Shown: positions 50,271 to 60,217, counted from the stretch's first letter. The stretch: DNA of 64,000 nucleotides from Massilia endophytica (GCF_021165955.1 NZ_CP088952.1:2418001-2482000), one strand, 5' to 3'. The notes: generated by a model not told the origin, from the sequence alone. A program made the numbers and translations.

Positions 50271-52064
50271 GTGCTGAACACCATCAAGTCCGCCTATGGG
50301 CGCTGGCGTAGTGGCCCCAATGCGGTGCCGGCCCTGCCGCCTGCCTTGCTGAAGAACCTGTATCCCATGCTGCTCCTGGCCATCGGCATCACCGCCATGG
50401 TCCTGATGTTCCTCTGGAAAGACCAGTCGGGCTACAAGCCCGTGTTCGGCGCCCGCGAGAAAGTGGCCGTGGCCGACATGATGAACGTGCTCGACGCCGA
50501 GAAGGTGCCCTACCGCGTGCACCCGGAAACGGGCCAGGTCCTGGTGCCGGAAGAGGAGCTGGGCCGCGTGCGCATGCTGCTCGCCTCCAAGGGTGTGACG
50601 GCCCAGCTGCCCGCCGGCCTGGAGCTCATGGACAAGAACGATCCCCTGGGCGTGTCCCAGTTCGTGCAGGACGTGCGCTTCCGCCGCGGCCTGGAAGGCG
50701 AGCTGGCGCAAAGCATCATGACCCTGGACGCCATCGCCACGGCGCGCGTGCACCTGTCGATCGCCAAGTCCACCTCCTTCGTGTCCAGCGACGGCGAGAA
50801 GTCTTCCGCCTCGGTGGTGATCTCCACCAAGCCGGGCCGCAACCTGGCGCCGGAACACATCGCCGCCATCGTCAACATGGTGTCGGGCAGCGTGGCTTCC
50901 CTGGCGCCCTCGCGCGTGAGCCTGGTGGACCAGGCGGGCAACCTGCTCTCCTCCCACGTGGACCTGACGGACGGCTTCGATTCCTCGGCCGCCACCAACG
51001 ACAACCAGAAGCGCCTGCAGGACGAAATCAAGGGCAATATCCGCGGCCTGCTGGGCCCCATCGTGGGCGAAGAGAACTTCCGCCTGAGCGTGACGGCCTT
51101 CGTGGACAACGACAAGGTCGAGGAAACGGTCGAGAAGTACGGCGAAGCCCCGAAGGTGACGAGCGAAGCCATGCGCGAAGAGCAGGACCGCAACCGCGTG
51201 GCCATGGGCGTGCCCGGCACCCTGTCGAACCGCCCGCCCGCCGCCCAGCCGGCCCCGGCCACGGGCGCCGACGGCCAGCCCGTGCCCAACCCGACGGACG
51301 GCACGGCGCGCAAGAACGCCACCACCCGCCAGTACGCCTATGACCGCAGCATCACCCAGACCAAGCGCGCCCGCGGCCGCCTGGAACACCAGAACGTGGC
51401 CGTGGTGCTGGCGCAGGCCGCCGCGCCCTTCCCGAAAACGGGCTGGACCGCTGCCGAACTGGCCAATATCGACAAGGTGCTGCGCAACGGCCTGGGCATC
51501 AATGCCGAGCGCGGCGACACCCTGGTGGTGACGGCCATGAACTTCCCGGCCAAGGCCGCGGCCGTGCCCTGGTGGCAGGAGCGCGACAACGTGGTCGACA
51601 TGAGCACCTGGGCCGGCTACGCCGTGGCCGCCCTGCTGGCCTACCTGCTGCTGGCCCGTCCGCTGCTCAAGCTGGTCACGGCCCGCGTGGCGCCGCCGGC
51701 GCCGCCGGCCGGCCCGCTGATCGCCGGCGGCGCCCGCGGCGGCGGCGTGCGCGCCGGCGCCACCGACGTGGCGGGCGTGGCGGGCGGCATGCTGCCGGGC
51801 GGCGCCACCGCCACCGCCCTGGGCCTGCCGGAAGGCGCGGGCATCGCCGTGGGCGCGGGCACCGTGGCCGCCGGCCTGCCGGCGGGCTCCGAACTGAACG
51901 GCGGCGGCATGCCGGTGGTGCCGCTGCTGGAAAACTACGACCTGCCGCCTGCCGGATCGCCGGTGGACGTGATGGTGGACCATCTGAAGACGCTGGCCGA
52001 GAAGGAACCGGAACGCGTCGCCGAAGTCGTCAAACAATGGATGCAGAAACATGGCCGAGCTTAA
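50271..52064 (+). CDS. fliF: Flagellar MS-ring protein FliF (lateral-type)
   Basis: 597 residues from GTG 50271, with a weak GAAAGA site. Membrane helix near 22-42, ring-building motifs FVQDVRFRRGLEGELAQSIMTLDAI and ARVHLSIAK, a second helix near 445-465, and the C-terminal FliG-binding tail (ERVAEVVKQWMQKHGRA). A Gly/Ala-rich linker at about 480-540 is unusually long and low-complexity. Overlaps fliG by 14 bases. Confidence 0.95.
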   Translation: MLNTIKSAYGRWRSGPNAVPALPPALLKNLYPMLLLAIGITAMVLMFLWKDQSGYKPVFGAREKVAVADMMNVLDAEKVPYRVHPETGQVLVPEEELGRVRMLLASKGVTAQLPAGLELMDKNDPLGVSQFVQDVRFRRGLEGELAQSIMTLDAIATARVHLSIAKSTSFVSSDGEKSSASVVISTKPGRNLAPEHIAAIVNMVSGSVASLAPSRVSLVDQAGNLLSSHVDLTDGFDSSAATNDNQKRLQDEIKGNIRGLLGPIVGEENFRLSVTAFVDNDKVEETVEKYGEAPKVTSEAMREEQDRNRVAMGVPGTLSNRPPAAQPAPATGADGQPVPNPTDGTARKNATTRQYAYDRSITQTKRARGRLEHQNVAVVLAQAAAPFPKTGWTAAELANIDKVLRNGLGINAERGDTLVVTAMNFPAKAAAVPWWQERDNVVDMSTWAGYAVAALLAYLLLARPLLKLVTARVAPPAPPAGPLIAGGARGGGVRAGATDVAGVAGGMLPGGATATALGLPEGAGIAVGAGTVAAGLPAGSELNGGGMPVVPLLENYDLPPAGSPVDVMVDHLKTLAEKEPERVAEVVKQWMQKHGRA

Positions 52065-53085
52065 ACAACTGGATGACCTGGACGAACCGCACACTCCCAG
52101 CCTGACCCCGGTCGAGCAGGCAGCCATCGTGCTGCTCTCCATCGGCGAAGAACAGGCGGCGGCCGTGCTGCGCTGCCTGTCGCGCGAGGAGCTGCTGGAG
52201 GTGACCCAGGTCATGTCGCGCATGAGCGGCATCAAGGTCGAGGCCGTGAAGGAAGCGGTGCAGACCTTCTTCGACGACTACCGCCAGCAGTCGGGCGTGC
52301 ACGGCGCCTCGCGCGCCTACCTGAAGCGCTCGCTGGACCTGGCCCTGGGCAACGACATCGCCAACACCGTGCTCAACAGCATCTACGGCGACGAGCTGCG
52401 CCCGAAGATGGCGCGCCTGCAGTGGGCCTCGCCCAAGTGGCTGGCCGAATACATCGCCAACGAGCACGTGCGCATGCAGGCCGTGTTCCTGGCCTTCCTG
52501 CCGCCCACCCTGGCCGGCCAGATCCTGGACGCCCTGCCCCCGGACAGCCGCGACCTCGTGCTGCTGAGCCTGGCGCGCCTGGACGAAATCGATTACGACC
52601 TGCTGGGCGAACTGGACGAGCTGGTGGACCGCTGCCTGGCCTCCTTCGACATGCAGAGCACCAGCGTGGAAGGCGTGCGCCAGGTGGCCGAGATCCTGAA
52701 CCGCCTGCCGGGCAACCGCGCCCAGATCGTCGAGCTCCTGCGCGCCCACGATCCGGAAGTGGTGGAGCAGATCGAGCTGTCGATGTACGACTTCCTGATC
52801 CTGGCTAACCAGACCGAACAGGCGCTCACCCGCATCATCGAGGAAGTGCCGCTCGAGACCTGGGCCATCGCCCTCAAGGGCGCCGACCTGGTCATCCGCG
52901 AGGCGGTGCTGCGCACCATGCCGAAGCGCCAGGCCCAGGCCTTCGAGGACATGATGCGCCGCGCCGGCCCCGTGCCCATGTCGCGCATCGACCAGGCGCG
53001 CCAGGAGATCATGCAGACCGTCAAGGCCCTGTCCGACTCCCAGGAAGTGGAAGTGCAGCTGTTCGCCGAAACGGTGGTCGAATGA
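52051..53085 (+). CDS. fliG: Flagellar motor switch protein FliG (lateral-type)
   Basis: 344 residues. N-domain binding FliF (LTPVEQAAIVLLSIGEEQAAAVL), middle domain with the EHPQ-like region, and C-terminal armadillo domain (VPLETWAIALKGADLVIREAVLRTMPKRQAQAFEDMM) that carries the charged torque helix. Couples the stator force of the MotA/MotB pair encoded at 60.2-62.1 kb to the rotor. Confidence 0.95.
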   Translation: MAELKQLDDLDEPHTPSLTPVEQAAIVLLSIGEEQAAAVLRCLSREELLEVTQVMSRMSGIKVEAVKEAVQTFFDDYRQQSGVHGASRAYLKRSLDLALGNDIANTVLNSIYGDELRPKMARLQWASPKWLAEYIANEHVRMQAVFLAFLPPTLAGQILDALPPDSRDLVLLSLARLDEIDYDLLGELDELVDRCLASFDMQSTSVEGVRQVAEILNRLPGNRAQIVELLRAHDPEVVEQIELSMYDFLILANQTEQALTRIIEEVPLETWAIALKGADLVIREAVLRTMPKRQAQAFEDMMRRAGPVPMSRIDQARQEIMQTVKALSDSQEVEVQLFAETVVE

Positions 53086-53780
53086 AGCAGTTCCGCCCCT
53101 ACCGCTTCCCGCCCCTGTCGCAGTTCGCCCCGCCGCCCACGGCCGGGCGCAACGGCCACAGCGCGGGCGATGCCGCCCAGTGGCAGGCCTCGATCAGCGA
53201 AGGCTTCGAGCAGGGCCAGCGCGACGGCTACGAGATCGGCCTGCAGCGCGGCCAGGAGGACGGCTTCGAGGCCGGCCGCCAGGCGGGCTTCGAGCAGGGC
53301 CGCGAGGAAGGCCGCCAGGAGAACCTGGTCAACTTCGACCAGCTGGCCCGGCCCGTGGACGCGATGCTGCGCAGCCTGCGCAAGCTGCGCGCCGACTACC
53401 GCGCCGCCCAGCGCAAGGAAGTGGTGGACCTGGTGGCCAAGGTGGCGCGCCAGGTGATCCGGGCCGAGCTGGCCCTGCAGCCGGTGCAGATCATGGCCCT
53501 GGTGGACGAGACCCTCGCCTCCATGCCGCCCACCCGCGAGGAAATCGATGTCTTCCTCAATCCGGAAGAACTGAAGAAGATCACCGAGCTCGATCCGCGC
53601 CGCGCCAAGCGCTGGAACCTGATCGGCGACGCCCGCATGGAGCCGGGCGAGATCCGCATCCGCGCCGGCGACAGCGAAGTCGACGCCGGCTGCCACCAGC
53701 GCCTGACGGCCGTCATGGAGCAGGTTGACCAGCAGCTCGCCGCTGCCGACGTGGAACCCGAGACCGAAAGCGAAGAATGA
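53082..53780 (+). CDS. fliH: Flagellar export ATPase regulator FliH (lateral-type)
   Basis: 232 residues. Contains the glycine-repeat helix of FliH, GFEQGQRDGYEIGLQRGQEDGFEAGRQAGFEQGREEGR (residues about 40-77, a GxxxG series), and the C-terminal domain that binds FliI (VDLVAKVARQVIRAELALQPVQIM). Overlaps fliG and fliI by four bases each. Confidence 0.93.
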   Translation: MKQFRPYRFPPLSQFAPPPTAGRNGHSAGDAAQWQASISEGFEQGQRDGYEIGLQRGQEDGFEAGRQAGFEQGREEGRQENLVNFDQLARPVDAMLRSLRKLRADYRAAQRKEVVDLVAKVARQVIRAELALQPVQIMALVDETLASMPPTREEIDVFLNPEELKKITELDPRRAKRWNLIGDARMEPGEIRIRAGDSEVDAGCHQRLTAVMEQVDQQLAAADVEPETESEE

Positions 53781-55087
53781 TCGCCGACGCCCTGCGCAAG
53801 CTGGAACTCGACGAGGTGCCGCTGGCCACCCCCACGGGGCGGCTGGTGGGCGCCTCGGGCCTGCTGCTGGAAGCGGTGGGCTGCACCCTGCACACGGGCC
53901 AGCGGGCCCAGATCGAGACCGTGAACGGCGAATGGCTGGAGGCCCAGATGGTGGGCTTCCGCGACCGCACGGCCTACCTCATGCCCTTCAAGAAGGCCAG
54001 CGGCCTGTCCACCGGCGCGCGCGTGCTGCCCATGCCGGACAAGGCCAGCCTGCAGATCGGCCCCGGCTGGCTGGGGCGCATGGTCAACGGCCTGGGCGAG
54101 CCCATCGACGGGCTGGGCAAGCTGGGCGGCGACACGCCCCTGGAAACCCAGCCGCCGCGCGTGCATCCCCTGCGCAAGAAGCCCGTGTCCGAGCCGCTGG
54201 ACGTGGGCGTGCGCGCCATCAATTCCATGCTCACGCTCGGCAAGGGCCAGCGCGTGGGCCTCATGGCCGGCTCCGGCGTCGGCAAGTCCGTGCTGCTGGG
54301 CCTCATCACGCGCCAGACCGTGGCCGACGTGGTGGTGGTGGGCCTGATCGGCGAGCGCTCGCGCGAGGTGCGCGAATTCGTCGACATGTCCCTCGGCCCC
54401 GAGGGCCTGCGCAAGGCCGTGCTGGTGATCGCCCCGGCCGACGAGTCGCCCCTGATGCGCATCATGGCCACCGAGCTGTGCCACTCGATCGCGGCCCACT
54501 ACCGCGACCAGGGCAAGAACGTGCTGCTGCTGGTGGACTCCCTGACCCGCTACGCCATGGCCCTGCGCGAAGTGGCGCTGGCCCTGGGCGAGCCGCCCGC
54601 CACCAAGGGCTACCCGCCCTCCGTCTTCTCCAACCTACCGCAGCTGGTGGAATCGGCCGGCAACGGCGAGAACCCCCAGGGCAGCATGAGCGCCATCTAC
54701 ACCGTGCTGGCCGAGGGCGACGACCAGCAGGACCCGGTGGTGGACACGGCGCGCGCCATCCTGGACGGGCATATCGTGCTCTCGCGCGAGCTGGCCGAGC
54801 GGGGCCACTACCCGGCCATCAATGTAAGCGCCTCCATCAGCCGCTGCATGAACAGCATCATCGCCCGCGAGCACATGCTGGCCGCGCGCGCCCTGAAGGC
54901 CGCCATGGCCCGCTACGAGCGGGTGCGCGACCTGATTCCCTTGGGCGCCTATGTGCCGGGGGCCGATCCCGTGACGGACAAGGCCGTCAACCTGCATCCC
55001 CACATCGAGGAATTCCTGTGCCAGGGCACGAAGGAGGCCGCCCCCTTCACCCCGTGCGTGGAACAGCTTGAAAGGCTGGTGGCATGA
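53777..55087 (+). CDS. fliI: Flagellum-specific ATPase FliI (lateral-type)
   Basis: 436 residues. Walker A GLMAGSGVGKSVLLGLI, catalytic Glu in IGERSREVREF, Walker B VLLLVDSLTRYAMALREVAL and SVFSNLPQLVESAGN. F1-like hexamer powering export start and chaperone release. Overlaps fliH and fliJ by four bases. Confidence 0.97.
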   Translation: MIADALRKLELDEVPLATPTGRLVGASGLLLEAVGCTLHTGQRAQIETVNGEWLEAQMVGFRDRTAYLMPFKKASGLSTGARVLPMPDKASLQIGPGWLGRMVNGLGEPIDGLGKLGGDTPLETQPPRVHPLRKKPVSEPLDVGVRAINSMLTLGKGQRVGLMAGSGVGKSVLLGLITRQTVADVVVVGLIGERSREVREFVDMSLGPEGLRKAVLVIAPADESPLMRIMATELCHSIAAHYRDQGKNVLLLVDSLTRYAMALREVALALGEPPATKGYPPSVFSNLPQLVESAGNGENPQGSMSAIYTVLAEGDDQQDPVVDTARAILDGHIVLSRELAERGHYPAINVSASISRCMNSIIAREHMLAARALKAAMARYERVRDLIPLGAYVPGADPVTDKAVNLHPHIEEFLCQGTKEAAPFTPCVEQLERLVA

Positions 55088-55524
55088 GCAACGACAACCT
55101 GATCCGCAACCTGTCCACCCTGGTGGCCCTGCGCACGACGGAGCTGGAGAAGCTGCAGGCGGCCCAGGCGGCCAAGGAGGCGATGGCCGAGCGCTACCGC
55201 AAGAACCTGGAGCGCCTGAACCAGCTGGCCGTGAACAGCGGGGCCAGCGGCAAGCTGCCCATGGCCCTGGCCTCCAACTGCGGCGACTACAAGCAGGCCG
55301 TGCTGGCCATGGCCGACAGCCACCGCCTCGACCTCACCATGCACGAGGCCGACATGGCCGTGTCCCAGCGCGCCCTGAACGCGGCCTGGGCCAAGCGCGA
55401 AGTCCTGGGCCAGGTCCTGGAAAAGAAGCAGGCCGTGGTGGCGGGCGAGAAAAATGCCCAGGAACGCAAGCAACATGACGATCTGGCAACGCAACTGTGG
55501 TTGCGCAGTCAAAAACAGGGCTGA
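55084..55524 (+). CDS. fliJ: Flagellar export protein FliJ (lateral-type)
   Basis: 146 residues, a single long coiled coil (TTELEKLQAAQAAKEAMAERYRKNLERLNQLA). Stalk of the FliI hexamer. Identification by position after fliI and by helical character. An 82-bp spacer to fliD follows with an AT-rich stretch, so fliD probably has its own promoter. Confidence 0.88.
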   Translation: MSNDNLIRNLSTLVALRTTELEKLQAAQAAKEAMAERYRKNLERLNQLAVNSGASGKLPMALASNCGDYKQAVLAMADSHRLDLTMHEADMAVSQRALNAAWAKREVLGQVLEKKQAVVAGEKNAQERKQHDDLATQLWLRSQKQG

Positions 55525-55606
55525 AACGACAGAAATTTCATAGAGAGCCTTCTGCGGTCGCCTTATAGCAGGGTACACTCTCATTTAATTTCCACGGAGC
55601 ACGAAA

Positions 55607-56980
55607 ATGGCCACCTCTTCCGTCCCGACTTACGATCCGAAAACCACCGCTACCCAGCTGGCCACGCTGCTGGTGCAGGACCGCCAGGCCCAGATCACGG
55701 CCCAGACCCAGCTCGCCAATGCGACCAACAAGGCCCTGACCGACCTCAATTCGGCCCTCAGCACCTTCCAGAGCGCGATGTCGGCCATGACCAGCCGCAA
55801 GTCCGTGGTGGCCAACACCGCCGCCCTGAGCGGCGACGCGGGCACGGCGACGGCGGACGCGACGGCTGTGGCGGGCACCTACAATTTCTATGTCGAGCAG
55901 TTGGCCACGGCCGGCCAGGTGGCCTACAACGGCATGGGCGACGCCACGGCCGCCGGCGCGGGCAACATGACGATCTACCTGGCCAACGGCGACAGCTTCG
56001 TCGTCGACCTGGACAGCGCGGACAAGGACGGCGACACCCTGCTCAGCCCCAAGGAGATCGCCGCGGCCATCAATACCGCCGCCGACAACAAGTCCATGAT
56101 CACGGCCTCGACCATGACCATCAACGGCACCACCAGCCTGGTGCTGAGCAGCGTGGAGAGCGGCACGGACAAGGCCTTCGCCTCCATCGACCTGAGCAAT
56201 CTCAGCGGCGAGCTGCAGGGCGCGCTCGACCCCAGCGCGCAGCAGCAGCTGGTCGCCCCGCAGGACGCCATCATGTGGGTGGGCGCCCAGGGCACGGGCA
56301 CCCAGATCACCCAGGGTTCGAACACCTTCGCCACGGTGGACGGCGTGAAGATGACCTTCACCAAGGCGGGCGTGGATACCGTCCTGACGGTGGCCAACGA
56401 CAAGAGCGGCACGGCCGCCAACGTGCAGGGCTTCGTCGATGCCTGGAACAAGATGGTGGGCGTGATCAAGACCATCACCGACCACGGCGACCCGGCCGCC
56501 AACAAGGCCGCCGCCGTCTTCTCCGGCGACGCGGGCATCAATGCCCTGCTGGGCCGCATGCAGACCCTGCTGCGCAAGACCATCGGCACCCAGAGCCTGG
56601 TGACCTTCGGCATCACGGCCCAGCGCGACGGCACCCTGGCCCTGAATTCGAGCCGCCTGGAAAAGGCGATGGCCACCAGCCCGGGCGGCCTCGACACGCT
56701 GTTCGGCAACAACAGCCTGAGCTCGCCGTCCGGCGTGCTGGGCGACCTGGACGGCCTGATCAAGACCTGGACCAATTCCGTGGACGGCCAGATCGGCGTG
56801 CGCAAGGACGGCAACGAACGCGTGCAGAAGACCCTGAGCCAGCGCCAGGAGCGCCTGAACTTCCAGTACGACACCGCCTACGCGCGCTATCTCGACCAGT
56901 TTACCCGCCTGCAGACCCTGCAGAACCAGATGAACAGCAACACGAGCATCTTCGACGCGCTGTTCAGCAAGGACAAATAA
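55607..56980 (+). CDS. fliD: Flagellar filament cap protein FliD (lateral-type, LafB)
   Basis: 457 residues. N-terminal coiled coil (LATLLVQDRQAQITAQTQLANATNKALTDLNSALSTFQSAM, in parts), variable central domain, and C-terminal FliD domain with FVDAWNKMVGVIKTITDH and LNFQYDTAYARYLDQFTRLQTLQNQMNSNTSIF (residues 420-453). Caps the growing filament and folds flagellin. Opens the series D-S-T-K-L-A-motA-motB, which equals lafB-C-D-E-F-S-T-U. Confidence 0.93.
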   Translation: MATSSVPTYDPKTTATQLATLLVQDRQAQITAQTQLANATNKALTDLNSALSTFQSAMSAMTSRKSVVANTAALSGDAGTATADATAVAGTYNFYVEQLATAGQVAYNGMGDATAAGAGNMTIYLANGDSFVVDLDSADKDGDTLLSPKEIAAAINTAADNKSMITASTMTINGTTSLVLSSVESGTDKAFASIDLSNLSGELQGALDPSAQQQLVAPQDAIMWVGAQGTGTQITQGSNTFATVDGVKMTFTKAGVDTVLTVANDKSGTAANVQGFVDAWNKMVGVIKTITDHGDPAANKAAAVFSGDAGINALLGRMQTLLRKTIGTQSLVTFGITAQRDGTLALNSSRLEKAMATSPGGLDTLFGNNSLSSPSGVLGDLDGLIKTWTNSVDGQIGVRKDGNERVQKTLSQRQERLNFQYDTAYARYLDQFTRLQTLQNQMNSNTSIFDALFSKDK

Positions 56981-57001
56981 GCTTCACCCAACGGTAACCC
57001 A

Positions 57002-57391
57002 ATGATGAATCAAGACGCCTACAGCAGCTACCACGCGACCAATCTGGACGCCCAGACCGCCCGGGCCTCTCCGGTCGAGCTGGTGCTGGTGCTGACCGAC
57101 GGCCTGCTCGAGGAGCTGGCGCGCGCCCGCGGCCATATCGTGGGCAAGCGCTACGAGCAGAAGGCGCTGAGCCTGGACAAGTGCACCCAGATCCTCAACG
57201 GCCTGTCGAGCTCCCTGGACTTCGACAACGGCGGCGAGGTGGTGGCCAACCTGGGCCGCCTGTACGACTACTGCGTGGCGCGCCTCTACCGCGCGGGCGT
57301 CGACCTCGACCCGGCCATCATCGACGAGGTGACGGGCCTGCTGGCCACCATCAAGCAGGGCTGGCTCGGGGTACAGGCCAAGCATGGATAG
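57002..57391 (+). CDS. fliS: Flagellin chaperone FliS (LafC)
   Basis: 129 residues. AYSSYHATNLDAQTARASPVELVLVLTDGLLEELARARGHI and EQKALSLDKCTQILNGLSSSLDF (parts) are FliS-typical, binding the flagellin C-terminus. Starts with two tandem ATGs (57002, 57005). Overlaps fliT by eight bases. Confidence 0.93.
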   Translation: MMNQDAYSSYHATNLDAQTARASPVELVLVLTDGLLEELARARGHIVGKRYEQKALSLDKCTQILNGLSSSLDFDNGGEVVANLGRLYDYCVARLYRAGVDLDPAIIDEVTGLLATIKQGWLGVQAKHG

Positions 57392-57695
57392 GCAAGCGCA
57401 GCTGCTGCAGATGGTGAACCGCATGAGCGCCGCCACGGCCGCCGGCGACTGGAACGAGCTGGCCGCCCTGAACACCCTCATGGCCTCCTCCCTGCCCGCC
57501 ATGGCGGCGCAGGGACGGTGGACGCCCGGCGAGAAGGCCGCCCTGATCGCGCTGCGCCAGCAGCACCGCGCCGCCGTGCAGCGCGTGGGCGAGGCCAGCG
57601 CCGAACTGGGCAAGCAGCTGGAATATATGCAGAACCACAAGACGGGCTGGATCGCCTACGCCCTCGACAACGAATTGGCCGATAACGAAGCATGA
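57384..57695 (+). CDS. fliT: Flagellar export chaperone FliT-like (LafD)
   Basis: 103 residues, all helical, between fliS and fliK. No strict motif; assigned by position, size and helical content. In lateral systems LafD corresponds to FliT, chaperone of the FliD cap. Overlaps fliK by four bases. Confidence 0.7.
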   Translation: MDRQAQLLQMVNRMSAATAAGDWNELAALNTLMASSLPAMAAQGRWTPGEKAALIALRQQHRAAVQRVGEASAELGKQLEYMQNHKTGWIAYALDNELADNEA

Positions 57696-58996
57696 TGATG
57701 ACCCTGCCCGCCACCCCCAGCGTTCCCGCCGCCGACGGCACGCTGCTGCCCGGTTTCGCGGCCCCGGCCGAAACCCCGGCCGCCGCCACGGCCGAGCAGC
57801 CCGCAGGCCTGCCCCTGTTCGCGCAGCTGCTGGACCTGGCCGCCCTGGCGCCCCAGGGCGCCGAGGCCGCTGCCGAAGCGCCTGCGGACAGCCTGCCTGC
57901 CGATGAGGACAGCACCGGCCAGCCCGCCAGCGGCGACGGCGCTGCCGCCCTGGCCGCGATGATGCCGCCCCTGGCCGGCCTGCCTCTGCCCGTGGCCGCC
58001 GCCCCTGCCGTTCCGGCAGCCCCGGCCGGCGCCGCCGCCCCGGCGGAGGACGCCGTGCAGGCCGTGGCCGCCGCCGCGCCGCCCGCCGCGCCGCTTGCGG
58101 CCCCGGCCGCCAACGCGGCGCTGGCCCAAGCGCCGGTCCCGGCAGCAGCCGCTCCGGCACCCGCTGCCCCGCTGCCTTCCGCGGGCGCCGCACCGGCCGC
58201 CCGCGCCGCCGCGCAGGTGACCCAGGAGCAAGCTCCCGCCGACGAATCCGCCCCCGCCCCGGCGGCGGCGGCAGCGCCTGCACCGGCCGCCGCCGCCCCC
58301 TTGGCAGCCCAGCGCCCTGCCGCTCCCGTGCCCGGTTCCAGCGCGCCCCGCACCGCCCAGCCCGCCCAGCCGCAGCGCGGCAACGCAGCACCGGCGGGCC
58401 AGACGGCGCCTGCCGGCACCGCCACGGCCGCCAGCGCGGACAGCCCGGTGCTGGCCGCTGCGGCCAAACAGGGCGGCCACGAAGGCGGCAGCGCCGACGG
58501 CCAGGCCACGCCGGCCTTCCGCACCCTGATGGCAGGCAATACCGCCCTGCCCCAGGCCGCCGACGCCCCCGTGACCCTGGGCGGCAGCCCCGAACAGTGG
58601 CAGCAGCCCCTGCGCGCCGCCCTGGGCGAGCGCCTGCAGCTGCAGCTCCAGCGCAACAACGACCAGGCCGTGATCCGCCTGGAGCCGCCGAATATGGGCA
58701 CGGTCGAGATCTCGATCCGCCACAGCGCGGGCAGCCTGCAGGTCAACATCTCGGCCAGCCACAGCGAAGTGCTGCGCCAGCTGAACCAGATCGGCGACAG
58801 CGTGCGCCAGGACCTGTCGCAGCGCCAGTACGGCGACGTGGCCGTGACCGTGTCCTCCGGCGCGGGCCGCGGCCTGGCCGACGGCGGCGGCAGCGGCCGC
58901 CAGGAGCGCGAACAGCAGGAGCGCGGCCCGGGCCGCGCCCTGTCCGACGGCGCCGATTCCCATTCCACCTTTGCCATGCTCACCGAGCGGGAGTAA
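57692..58996 (+). CDS. fliK: Flagellar hook-length control protein FliK (LafE)
   Basis: 434 residues. The first 290 are extremely Ala/Pro-rich and disordered, the ruler part. The C-domain has RLQLQLQRNNDQAVIRLEPPNMGTVEISIRHSAGSLQVNISASHSEVLRQLNQIGDSVRQDL (read in parts, about 310-370), the Flg_hook fold that signals to FlhB. Repetitive GC-rich sequence here makes the DNA prone to slippage, but the frame is intact. Confidence 0.9.
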   Translation: MMMTLPATPSVPAADGTLLPGFAAPAETPAAATAEQPAGLPLFAQLLDLAALAPQGAEAAAEAPADSLPADEDSTGQPASGDGAAALAAMMPPLAGLPLPVAAAPAVPAAPAGAAAPAEDAVQAVAAAAPPAAPLAAPAANAALAQAPVPAAAAPAPAAPLPSAGAAPAARAAAQVTQEQAPADESAPAPAAAAAPAPAAAAPLAAQRPAAPVPGSSAPRTAQPAQPQRGNAAPAGQTAPAGTATAASADSPVLAAAAKQGGHEGGSADGQATPAFRTLMAGNTALPQAADAPVTLGGSPEQWQQPLRAALGERLQLQLQRNNDQAVIRLEPPNMGTVEISIRHSAGSLQVNISASHSEVLRQLNQIGDSVRQDLSQRQYGDVAVTVSSGAGRGLADGGGSGRQEREQQERGPGRALSDGADSHSTFAMLTERE

Positions 58997-59003
58997 TTTG
59001 TAG

Positions 59004-59456
59004 ATGAATAAGAAACTGGTGATCGTGCTCGCGTCCGTGGCCCTGCTGGGCGCGGCGGCGGCGGGCGGCGCCCTGTGGTATATCGCCAAGCCCGCCACGG
59101 CGGCGGGCAAGAAGGCCGCCCCGGTCGAAGAAGCCAAGCCCATGAAATACCTGACGGTGGATAAGGTCATCGTCATGCTGCGCCGCTCGCCCGGCGAGAA
59201 CGCGCCCCACTACATGTCGGCCGACCTGGTGGTCGCCACCCCCGTGGAGAAGGAAAAGGAAACCAAGGAGCACCTGCCCATGCTGCGCAGCGTGGCCGTG
59301 CGCACCCTCTCGGCCTACCCGATGTCCAAGGCCGAGTCCATGACCATCGACCAGTATGCCGAAGAGCTCAACAAGGCCTTCGACGAGACCTATGCGCGCG
59401 AAGCGCGCGAGCGCCCGTTCAAGGAAGTGCTGATCGGGAAACTGATCCTGGAGTGA
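59004..59456 (+). CDS. fliL: Flagellar basal body protein FliL (LafF)
   Basis: 150 residues. Membrane helix 4-25 (LVIVLASVALLGAAAAGGALWYI), then a periplasmic domain with KYLTVDKVIVMLRR and a C-terminus VLIGKLILE of the FliL type. Surrounds the stator and supports torque. Overlaps the sigma factor start by one base. Confidence 0.85.
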   Translation: MNKKLVIVLASVALLGAAAAGGALWYIAKPATAAGKKAAPVEEAKPMKYLTVDKVIVMLRRSPGENAPHYMSADLVVATPVEKEKETKEHLPMLRSVAVRTLSAYPMSKAESMTIDQYAEELNKAFDETYAREARERPFKEVLIGKLILE

Positions 59457-60217
59457 TGCCGAAAGCACCGCACAGCGAGGCCAGCATGGGATACGCAGAA
59501 CAGGTGGCAGAAGCCTACACGGAGGGCTACGGCGAGAGCGCCGCGTCGCCGCTCAGCCCGGCCGAGGAGCAGCGCCACCTGGTGGCGTATGCGCCCCTGG
59601 TCAAGCGCATCGTGCGCCAGCTCAATTCCCAGGTGGCGGGCGCCATCGACCGCGACGACATGGAGCAGATCGGGCTCATGGGCCTGCTCGAGGCCCTGCG
59701 CCGCTATGGCGCGCCGGATGCGGCCTTCGGCAGCTATGCGAGCCTGCGCGTGCGCGGCGCCATCCTCGACGAGCTGCGGCGCCAGGACTGGCGCCCGCGC
59801 GCCGTGCGCCAGCAGAGCCACAAGCTGCGCGATGCCGTGCGCGAGCTGACGCGCAAGCTGGGGCGCGAACCGAACGAGCAGGAAACCATCGCCGGCCTGG
59901 GCATCACGCCCGAGGAATACATGGCCTACCAGCTGGACGAGAACGCCGAGCTGATCGCCAGTTTCGACGAGGTGCTGCACGACCTCACGGCCGACAACGG
60001 CAGCGCCCCCGGCCCGGAAGAGGCCCTCATGGTGCGGCGCAGCCTGGAGCAGGCCCTGAACGGGCTGAACGAGCGCGAGCAGCGCGTGGTGCAGATGTAT
60101 TACGAATTCGAGCTGAGCTACAAGGAAATCGCGGCGGTGCTGGACCTGACCGACGCCCGGGTATGCCAGCTCAACAAGGCAGCGCTGGGCAAGATGAAAG
60201 CGGTGCTGACGTCCTGA
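59456..60217 (+). CDS. fliA: Flagellar sigma factor sigma-28 (FliA, LafS)
   Basis: 253 residues from ATG 59456, overlapping the fliL stop as TGATG; an ATG at 59486 with GAGG is an alternative giving 243. Region 2 YAPLVKRIVRQLNSQVAGAIDRDDMEQIGLMGLLEALRRY, region 3 and region 4 LNEREQRVVQMYYEFELSYKEIAAVLDLTDARVCQL are typical of FliA (read in parts). Drives late genes and is held by FlgM, encoded at 62127. Position between fliL and motA is the lafS position. Confidence 0.94.
   Translation: MPKAPHSEASMGYAEQVAEAYTEGYGESAASPLSPAEEQRHLVAYAPLVKRIVRQLNSQVAGAIDRDDMEQIGLMGLLEALRRYGAPDAAFGSYASLRVRGAILDELRRQDWRPRAVRQQSHKLRDAVRELTRKLGREPNEQETIAGLGITPEEYMAYQLDENAELIASFDEVLHDLTADNGSAPGPEEALMVRRSLEQALNGLNEREQRVVQMYYEFELSYKEIAAVLDLTDARVCQLNKAALGKMKAVLTS

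Noticed and set aside
49749..52235. An 828-codon minus-strand frame in the fliM-fliF area
   Set aside because: Antisense to fliE and fliF. It was examined as a possible lafK but has no AAA+ motifs.
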